NCBI GenBank assembly: GCA_046498185.1
Contig: JAWOBE010000023.1
Coordinates: 1-11,313 of the forward strand
DNA length: 11,313 bases
Direction: 5' to 3'
Origin: CAYXDR01 sp046498185
Lineage (GTDB): Bacteria; Desulfobacterota; DSM-4660; Desulfatiglandales; Desulfatiglandaceae
Positions 6,925 to 11,313 of the stretch are shown here, one piece after another. The notes under the pieces are model-generated. The model made no database searches, was not told where the DNA came from, and saw only the letters and a list, made by a program, of their open reading frames with translations. Each line of letters begins with the position of its first letter. Positions within the stretch are counted from its first letter, which is position 1. The translations under genes were made by a program, and so were the position numbers.

Positions 6925-7194
6925 ATGAAATGCGTGATATGCGGTGTTTCCGTTGATTTCGAAGGAGACTTGACGGCCCTTGACGGTTGGGCGCCTTTCT
7001 TTTTTGAAGGAGACGATCCTCACGGGCCTGTATGCCCGGATTGCTGTGGCGGTCTGCTCAAAGAATCCCCGGACGGAGAGCTGGTTCTTAAGGAAGAATA
7101 CAGGGGGAAAATTTCTTACCTGTATGAACTTGATGAGGAAGATGACGACTCATACGAGATAGAAGAAGTCATGCTGGGTTATATTTTGAATTGA
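6925..7194 (+). CDS. Small cysteine-rich, acidic protein with a zinc-ribbon-like CxxC pair
   Basis: An 89-residue protein that I cannot assign to a named family. Two cysteine clusters, CVIC (3-6) and CPDCC (37-41), look like a zinc ribbon or a redox/metal site. The C-terminal third is strongly acidic (ELDEEDDDSYEIEE). No signal peptide or membrane segment is seen. I chose ATG 6925 because the protein then opens with MKCVICG and GGAGG lies upstream, though at a long 13-base spacing; an in-frame ATG at 6865 would add 20 residues of less convincing sequence. The YeeE/YedE-type transporter gene starts 60 bases downstream on the same strand, so shared transcription is possible. Confidence 0.7.
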   Translation: MKCVICGVSVDFEGDLTALDGWAPFFFEGDDPHGPVCPDCCGGLLKESPDGELVLKEEYRGKISYLYELDEEDDDSYEIEEVMLGYILN

Positions 7195-7254
7195 ATCGCA
7201 TCGCTTATTAAATCGCCGTACCGACCGTTTTCGTCGAAGGAAAGGAGGACGAAT

Positions 7255-7773
7255 ATGGGAGTATTTGGAAAAAAGAGCTGGTCGCCCTATGTGGCCGGAG
7301 CATTAACGGGCCTCATTCTATGCCTGTCTGTCTTAGTAGCCGGCAAATATTTGGGAGCATCAACCACATTCGTCAGGGCGGCCGGAATTCTCGAACGGGC
7401 CGTGGCACCCGAAACAGTCGCGGAAATGCCCTATTTCATTAAAACGAAAATAAAAGTGGACTGGCAGATGATGCTGGTGATCGGCATCGTCATTGGAGCG
7501 TTCTTTTCTTCACGATGGTCAGGGGATTTCAAGAGCACTCCCGTTCCCCCGATGTGGGAAAAATCCTTCGGTGCCGGAAAGGGCAGAAGATACTTCGCCG
7601 CGTTTTTCGGTGGTGTAATCGCCATGTTCGGGGCACGGCTTGCAGGCGGGTGACCCAGCGGCCATGGTTTGAGCGGTCTGGCTCAACTCTCCCTCAGCGG
7701 GTATATCTCTTTGCTGTTCTTTTTCGCCGCGGGCATTTTCACCGCCCGGCTGATATATCGGAAAGGAGCCTGA
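7255..7773 (+). CDS. YeeE/YedE-type sulfur/selenium transporter subunit with predicted selenocysteine (TGA at 7651-7653)
   Basis: Membrane protein of the YeeE/YedE group (thiosulfate, sulfur-compound or putative selenium import), 172 residues if TGA 7651-7653 is read as selenocysteine. Membrane segments lie near 11-33, 71-86, 112-130 and 149-167. The family motif GARxAGG-C-x-SGHGxSG is present as GARLAGG-[TGA]-PSGHGLSG, so residue 133 would be Sec in place of the conserved, substrate-handling Cys. Reading on in frame gives a full last membrane helix (GYISLLFFFAAGIFTARLIY) and ends at TGA 7771-7773, which overlaps the next gene's ATG by one base. A SECIS-like hairpin follows the TGA. Stopping at 7653 would instead give a 132-residue protein without its key motif and last helix. 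The ATG at 7255 has AAAGGAGG 6 bases upstream. The alternative, a Cys-to-stop mutation, is less likely given the hairpin. Confidence 0.85.
7654..7688 (+). promoter_or_regulatory. SECIS-like hairpin directly after the in-frame TGA
   Basis: TTGAGC (7669-7674) pairs perfectly with GCTCAA (7681-7686) around the loop GGTCTG (7675-7680). The loop begins 21 bases after the TGA, within the spacing usual for bacterial SECIS elements, and its GGUCUG is the sequence found in the E. coli fdhF SECIS loop that binds SelB. A U at 7668 is unpaired, with G7667 able to pair with C7687 below it, recalling the bulged U of fdhF. Confidence 0.75.
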
Positions 7774-8300
7774 TGATGGAACTGGCATACGGAATCGTGA
7801 CAGGCATACTTTTCGGCTTCCTGCTCCAGAAAGGGCAGGTGCTCAGATACGACAGGCAACTGGGCGCATTGAGGTTGATTGATTTCACCATCGTCAAGTT
7901 CATGTTTTCAGCGGTACTCGTTGCGATGGTGGGAATATATCTTCTCAGAGACATCGGCCTTGTCTCACTGAGCGTCAAGGGAACATCCCTTGGAGCCAAC
8001 ATCCTGGGAGGAATCATTTTCGGGATCGGGTGGGGCATTCTCGGATATTGCCCCGGAACCGCCGCAGGAGCCCTGGGCGAAGGAAGATGGGATGCCGCGT
8101 TCGGCCTGTTTGGCATGCTGGTTGGAGCTGCCGTATATGCTGAAGCCTATCCTGTGTTGAAGGATTCAGTCCTGAGCTGGGGGGATTTAGGAAAAATAAC
8201 GCTCCCCGGCCTGTTCGGGCTCAATGAGTGGGTGGTCATCATTGTGTTCGGCGCTCTTTTTGTATGGCTGTTTTTCTTCTTTGAAAGGCACGACCTCTAA
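7773..8300 (+). CDS. YeeE/YedE-type transporter, second subunit (DUF6691-like)
   Basis: Second half of a two-gene YeeE/YedE-type transporter, 175 residues. Four or five membrane helices are visible (about 4-19, 41-58, 74-92, 108-126, 153-170). The conserved motif GYCPGT is at 91-96, with Cys93 as the thiol expected to pass the sulfur or selenium group along the pore; EGRWDAAFGLFGMLVGAAVYAE follows as in the family. Two adjacent ATGs, 7773 and 7776, are possible; AGGAG at 7764-7768 is better spaced for 7776, while 7773 overlaps the stop of the first subunit (TGATG). Either way it is translationally coupled to the Sec subunit, so reading through TGA 7651 would also affect its expression. A longer frame opens upstream at 7515, but its extra part overlaps the first subunit and is not protein-like. 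Confidence 0.88.
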   Translation: MMELAYGIVTGILFGFLLQKGQVLRYDRQLGALRLIDFTIVKFMFSAVLVAMVGIYLLRDIGLVSLSVKGTSLGANILGGIIFGIGWGILGYCPGTAAGALGEGRWDAAFGLFGMLVGAAVYAEAYPVLKDSVLSWGDLGKITLPGLFGLNEWVVIIVFGALFVWLFFFFERHDL

Positions 8301-8317
8301 CACCCCGACAATAATCC

Positions 8318-9694
8318 ATGATCGGATATCTCCGTAACAAGATCTCCCGCACCCTTACCGATTACCGGATGGTTGCGCCCGGTGATCTTGTTGTAACAGC
8401 CGTGTCCGGTGGTCCGGATTCGGTTTGTTTGCTTGATTGCCTGCACGCACTTTCTGAACAATTCGGGATAACGCTTATCATCGCTCATTTCGACCACGGC
8501 CTGCGCCCTGATGAAGACTCTGCTGAAACAGCTTTCGTTCACCGCCTTGCAGAGTCCCTGGATATACCCTTTACAACAAACCCCTCCCCGCCTGAAATCA
8601 GTCCCAAAGGATCCGAAGAAGAAAGGGCGAGGACGGCTCGGTATAAATTTCTAGAGGACATCCGACAACAGACCCGCGCCCATCGGATCGCTCTCGGCCA
8701 CACGGTCGACGACCAGGCGGAAACTGTTTTAATGAGGCTTCTGCGTGGAAGCGGCACCTCAGGGCTCGCTGCGATCCCGCCTGTCAGGGGGGAATCCATC
8801 ATACGTCCGATGATCCGGGTCTCCCGCCAGGAGGTCCTGGCCTATTTGGCCGAGAGGGGCCTCAATTATATGCTTGATTCATCCAACACCGTCACCCGTT
8901 ATCTCCGAAACCGCATCCGATCAGAGCTCATACCAGTCCTTACAAAATATCAACCTCGGCTGGTCGAACGCCTTGCAAACACCGCGGATATCCTCAGGGC
9001 CGACGACGAATGCCTTGATTCCATCGCCCTGGCGTGGATCGATAAACACAGCCTGACAGACCGTAGTTCTCCACAGATTGCGATTTCCCGCTGGAAGCTG
9101 CTTCATCCTGCACTGCGTATGCGTGTTCTCAGGCAATTGGTAAACCGTGCAGGCTCACTAAGGAGGATCGACACAAGGCATTTGAAAGCGATCGAGCAGC
9201 TTGCGGAAAGCTCTTCGCCGCAGAGATGTATAAATCTGCCGGGCGGCACGACTGCCCGGCGTTCATACGATACCCTATATGTCACTCGGAAGAAATCCCG
9301 ACAGGATTCATTCCGTCATGAGCTGGAACGCCCGGGCACATTTGTGTTCACCGATATAGGATGGAAAATTGATATCAAAGAGCAAAAGGCGGCAGGTCCT
9401 CCAACCGAAAAGCCCAACCAGGCGGATTTCGATATGGGCCTTTTGTCTTTTCCGCTCGTCCTTAGATCTTTCAGGCCCGGAGACCGGTTTGTTCCATTGG
9501 GAATGAAAGGAAGCAAAAAAGTCAAAGACTTCTTTATCGACCTCAAGCTTCCCTCGACAGAGCGCGCAACCACCCCGATACTTACTTCCGGCGGCCGTAT
9601 CATCTGGCTATGCGGGCTCCGGGCCGACGAAAGATTCAAAATAAACGCAGGCACAAAACGGATGCTGCGGATTTCGATAGACCGGCTGCAATGA
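8318..9694 (+). CDS. tilS: tRNA(Ile)-lysidine synthase TilS
   Basis: ATP-dependent enzyme that attaches lysine to C34 of tRNA-Ile(CAU), changing its anticodon to read AUA; essential in most bacteria. At 458 residues it has the full multi-domain form. The PP-loop SGGPDS is at 30-35, HFDHGLRP at 57-64, HTVDDQAETVLMRLLRGSG at 128-146 and DSSNTVTRYLRNRIR at 187-201, all N-type ATP-pyrophosphatase signatures of TilS. The C-terminal TilS domain is seen at RSFRPGDRFVPLGMKGSKKVKDFFID, roughly 384-409. The ATG at 8318 starts 17 bases after the transporter gene and has no clear Shine-Dalgarno sequence, so translation may depend on coupling; the length before the PP-loop fits this start. The function call is firm. 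Confidence 0.96.
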   Translation: MIGYLRNKISRTLTDYRMVAPGDLVVTAVSGGPDSVCLLDCLHALSEQFGITLIIAHFDHGLRPDEDSAETAFVHRLAESLDIPFTTNPSPPEISPKGSEEERARTARYKFLEDIRQQTRAHRIALGHTVDDQAETVLMRLLRGSGTSGLAAIPPVRGESIIRPMIRVSRQEVLAYLAERGLNYMLDSSNTVTRYLRNRIRSELIPVLTKYQPRLVERLANTADILRADDECLDSIALAWIDKHSLTDRSSPQIAISRWKLLHPALRMRVLRQLVNRAGSLRRIDTRHLKAIEQLAESSSPQRCINLPGGTTARRSYDTLYVTRKKSRQDSFRHELERPGTFVFTDIGWKIDIKEQKAAGPPTEKPNQADFDMGLLSFPLVLRSFRPGDRFVPLGMKGSKKVKDFFIDLKLPSTERATTPILTSGGRIIWLCGLRADERFKINAGTKRMLRISIDRLQ

Positions 9695-9712
9695 TGAAAG
9701 GAGTAAGATTTA

Positions 9713-10198
9713 GTGGACAGTATCGCACTTGGAATCATCGTTTTTTTAGCCGCGTGGTTTTTCATAAAGCGGTTCAAAAAAAAATCATCACATGCATCCC
9801 GGCCCTCCGAGGAGGTGAACCGCACCCAGGCACGCAGCATGCCTCGTATTGGGACACCTGGAACCATTCGTAAAGACCAAAGAGAGCGGCTCCGGACCGA
9901 AGGCTTCGAGCCTTCGAGCCATTGGAGTGTCGAAGAAGCCGACCTGGTTCTGGATGCCGTCGTTTATCTCCGCGGGGTATGGAATAAAGCTGTTTCCAAA
10001 CAATCCGCTCCGGTGGAAATCCAGAATCATCTGCTGGCATACATCCTGACCGATCCGGAAATGCGTGAATACATCCGGCGGTGGAGCATTGAAACAAAAG
10101 ACAAGGGTTCGGAAAGCAAACCGGCTTTCCCCCGCACAAAGATTTTCGAGCGGGTTGCCTCCGAAGCTTTACGGATAAAAAAGAAAGTCCAGCCCTGA
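9713..10198 (+). CDS. Small membrane-anchored hypothetical protein (GTG start)
   Basis: A 161-residue protein of no family I recognise. Residues 3-18 form one N-terminal membrane segment followed by a stop-transfer cluster of lysines and arginines (KRFKKK), so the rest is predicted cytoplasmic. A basic Ser/Arg/Pro-rich linker (25-60) leads to a compact helical region with SHWSVEEADLVLDAVVYLRGVW (68-89) and a basic C-terminal tail. The start is GTG at 9713: AAAGGAG ends 9 bases before it, and no ATG fits better. It begins 18 bases after tilS on the same strand, so it is likely co-transcribed, and converges on the TRAP permease gene with an 8-base gap. The function is unknown. Confidence 0.75.
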   Translation: MDSIALGIIVFLAAWFFIKRFKKKSSHASRPSEEVNRTQARSMPRIGTPGTIRKDQRERLRTEGFEPSSHWSVEEADLVLDAVVYLRGVWNKAVSKQSAPVEIQNHLLAYILTDPEMREYIRRWSIETKDKGSESKPAFPRTKIFERVASEALRIKKKVQP

Positions 10199-10206
10199 AT
10201 GATTGG

Positions 10207-11313
10207 TCAGCGGAGAAGCAGTCTCGGAAGAAAAGTCGAAATTTCAGGTATATAGGTAATAGCAAGAAGGCAGCCAAAAAACAGGATGATGAAGGGCAGA
10301 ATGGCTTTGCTTACATCCACGAGCGATCTTTTTGCTATAGCCATCGACACAAAAAGGTTCAACCCGAACGGTGGGGTCATAAAACCGGCTTCGATATTGA
10401 CGATCATGATGATACCATAGTGAATAAAGTCGATTTCGTAGCGGTTCAGCGTTTCTATCAGGATCGGCGAAATTACGATTATGGCGGTCACGATATCCAT
10501 AAGGGCGCCTATCAAAAACAGCGCACCGTTGATTGCAAGAAGAAACACCCACTTGCTGTCTATCGTCGAAATGATCATGTCCGCGAGTTTAACCGGAATC
10601 TGTTCCAACGTCAGAATCCAAATGAATGTCATCGCGCAAGACAGGATGAACAGCAGGCAGCCTGAAAGAACTGCGGCATCCCTGCAAACCTTGTAAAGCC
10701 TGCGAAAAGTTAATTCACGGTAAATGAAAAGTTCTACTACAAGCGCATAAACAACTGAAACTGCAGCAGCCTCGGTTGGCGTGAACACTCCTCCATAAAT
10801 TCCGCCCAGAACCAAAACCGGGAGAAAAAGGCTCCAGAGTCCCTCCCTCATAATCCTTACAGCATCCTTCAGACTGTAACGCTCCTCCGACCGCCACCCG
10901 TATTTTCTCCCGCTCAAAAAAGCATAAACCATCAGGCAGGTCCCTATAAAAACCCCAGGCAGGAACCCGGCCAGAAACATTTCGGCGACCGACACATTCA
11001 TCATCAAGGCATAGAGGATCATCGGGATGCTCGGTGGAATCAGGATTCCGAGGGAACCCGAAGATGTGATCAGACCGATGGAAAATCGTTCTCCGTATCC
11101 CTCCCTGATCAATGCCGGCAGCATGATACTACCTATAGCCACAACCGTGGCAGGGGAGGACCCGGAAATCGCACCAAAAAACAGGCAGGCGAGAATAGAG
11201 GTCATGGCCAACCCCCCGCTGAATCTGCCGGACATGCTGATCTCTCTGAAGATTTGGCTTATGAATTCGTAAGCCAAATCTTTGAAAATGTCGACACTCT
11301 CCACGGCGCACAC
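10207..11313 (-). CDS. TRAP transporter large permease (DctM family), partial
   Basis: Large membrane subunit of a tripartite ATP-independent periplasmic transporter, which imports organic acids using a sodium or proton gradient with a binding protein and a small DctQ subunit. The visible 368 residues span about ten membrane helices. GGLAMTSILACLFFGAISGS (33-52) and GSLGILIPPSIPMI (86-99) are signature DctM segments, with FTPTEAAAVSVVYAL (177-191) and NIEAGFMTPPFGLNLF (312-327) further on. Full-length proteins have about 425 residues, so the N terminus probably lies beyond the right edge; the GTG at 11313 is not taken as the start. The first 28 or so visible residues do not look like the usual DctM N-terminal stretch and contain a 34-base palindrome (11249-11282). 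The partner subunits are not in the window. Confidence 0.92.
   Translation of the reverse strand: MCAVESVDIFKDLAYEFISQIFREISMSGRFSGGLAMTSILACLFFGAISGSSPATVVAIGSIMLPALIREGYGERFSIGLITSSGSLGILIPPSIPMILYALMMNVSVAEMFLAGFLPGVFIGTCLMVYAFLSGRKYGWRSEERYSLKDAVRIMREGLWSLFLPVLVLGGIYGGVFTPTEAAAVSVVYALVVELFIYRELTFRRLYKVCRDAAVLSGCLLFILSCAMTFIWILTLEQIPVKLADMIISTIDSKWVFLLAINGALFLIGALMDIVTAIIVISPILIETLNRYEIDFIHYGIIMIVNIEAGFMTPPFGLNLFVSMAIAKRSLVDVSKAILPFIILFFGCLLAITYIPEISTFLPRLLLR
11249..11282. repeat. Nearly perfect 34-base palindrome inside the TRAP permease gene
   Basis: Arms AAGATTTGGCTTA (11249-11261) and TAAGCCAAATCTT (11270-11282) are exact reverse complements; the centre contains GAATTC, itself a palindrome, so only one base pair in the whole element mismatches. 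It lies in the reading frame of the permease, about 30 bases from the window end. Confidence 0.85.

Noticed and set aside
7255..7653. A complete 132-residue protein ending at the first TGA
   Set aside because: The stop replaces the family's conserved Cys, the reading frame continues with a family-like motif and helix, and a SECIS-like hairpin follows; selenocysteine explains all three.
7515..7772. A long N-terminal extension of the second transporter subunit starting at ATG 7515
   Set aside because: It overlaps the first subunit in another frame, is rich in Arg and Gly without membrane character, and the proper start with AGGAG lies at 7773-7776.
9316..9867. An open frame of 183 codons on the minus strand
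   Set aside because: It is antisense to the C-terminal domain of tilS and the following gene, with no motif or ribosome site of note.
11249..11282. The palindrome as proof of a fold-back assembly chimera
   Set aside because: The symmetry ends after 34 bases and the flanks differ, whereas a fold-back artefact would continue as a long inverted copy; an artefact is still possible but not shown.

Overview
The window looks like chromosomal DNA from an anaerobic member of the former Deltaproteobacteria (Desulfobacterota, Desulfobacterales-like). I infer this from the gene mix (a class III CoA-transferase beside an electron-transfer flavoprotein, a TRAP transporter, and a probable selenoprotein), from strong AGGAG ribosome sites, and from short-period GATCGG/TATCGG-type intergenic repeats. 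No rRNA, tRNA, CRISPR array, insertion sequence or phage gene is visible.

Layout. Positions 1-1610 (minus strand) hold a CoA-transferase followed by the start of etfB, which runs off the left edge. They are read from a well-formed promoter near 1740 whose -10 box lies in a perfect 15-base palindrome. The gap at 1611-1969 carries this promoter and, further right, a GC-rich inverted repeat. Positions 1970-5046 (minus) form a tight operon: MoxR-type AAA+ ATPase, CoxE-like VWA protein, then the lytic transglycosylase MltG, with 7-base gaps. A divergent unknown gene (5169-5759, plus) meets the membrane protease gene htpX (5784-6719, minus) end to end. From about 6925 to 10198 the plus strand carries a small zinc-ribbon-like protein, a two-subunit YeeE/YedE-type transporter, tilS and a small membrane-anchored unknown. 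The right edge (10207-11313, minus) is a TRAP transporter large permease cut by the window end.

Main result. The first YeeE/YedE subunit has an in-frame TGA at 7651-7653 exactly where the family has its conserved cysteine. The reading frame continues for 39 more family-like residues to a TGA that overlaps the next gene. Just after the first TGA is a perfect 6-bp hairpin whose loop is GGUCUG, the loop sequence of the E. coli fdhF SECIS element. I read this as a selenocysteine-containing sulfur/selenium transporter subunit rather than a truncated gene; the partner subunit keeps an ordinary Cys (GYCPGT).

Other notable points are operator-like palindromes in three promoters (CoA-transferase, moxR operon, htpX) and a nearly perfect 34-base palindrome inside the TRAP permease coding sequence.
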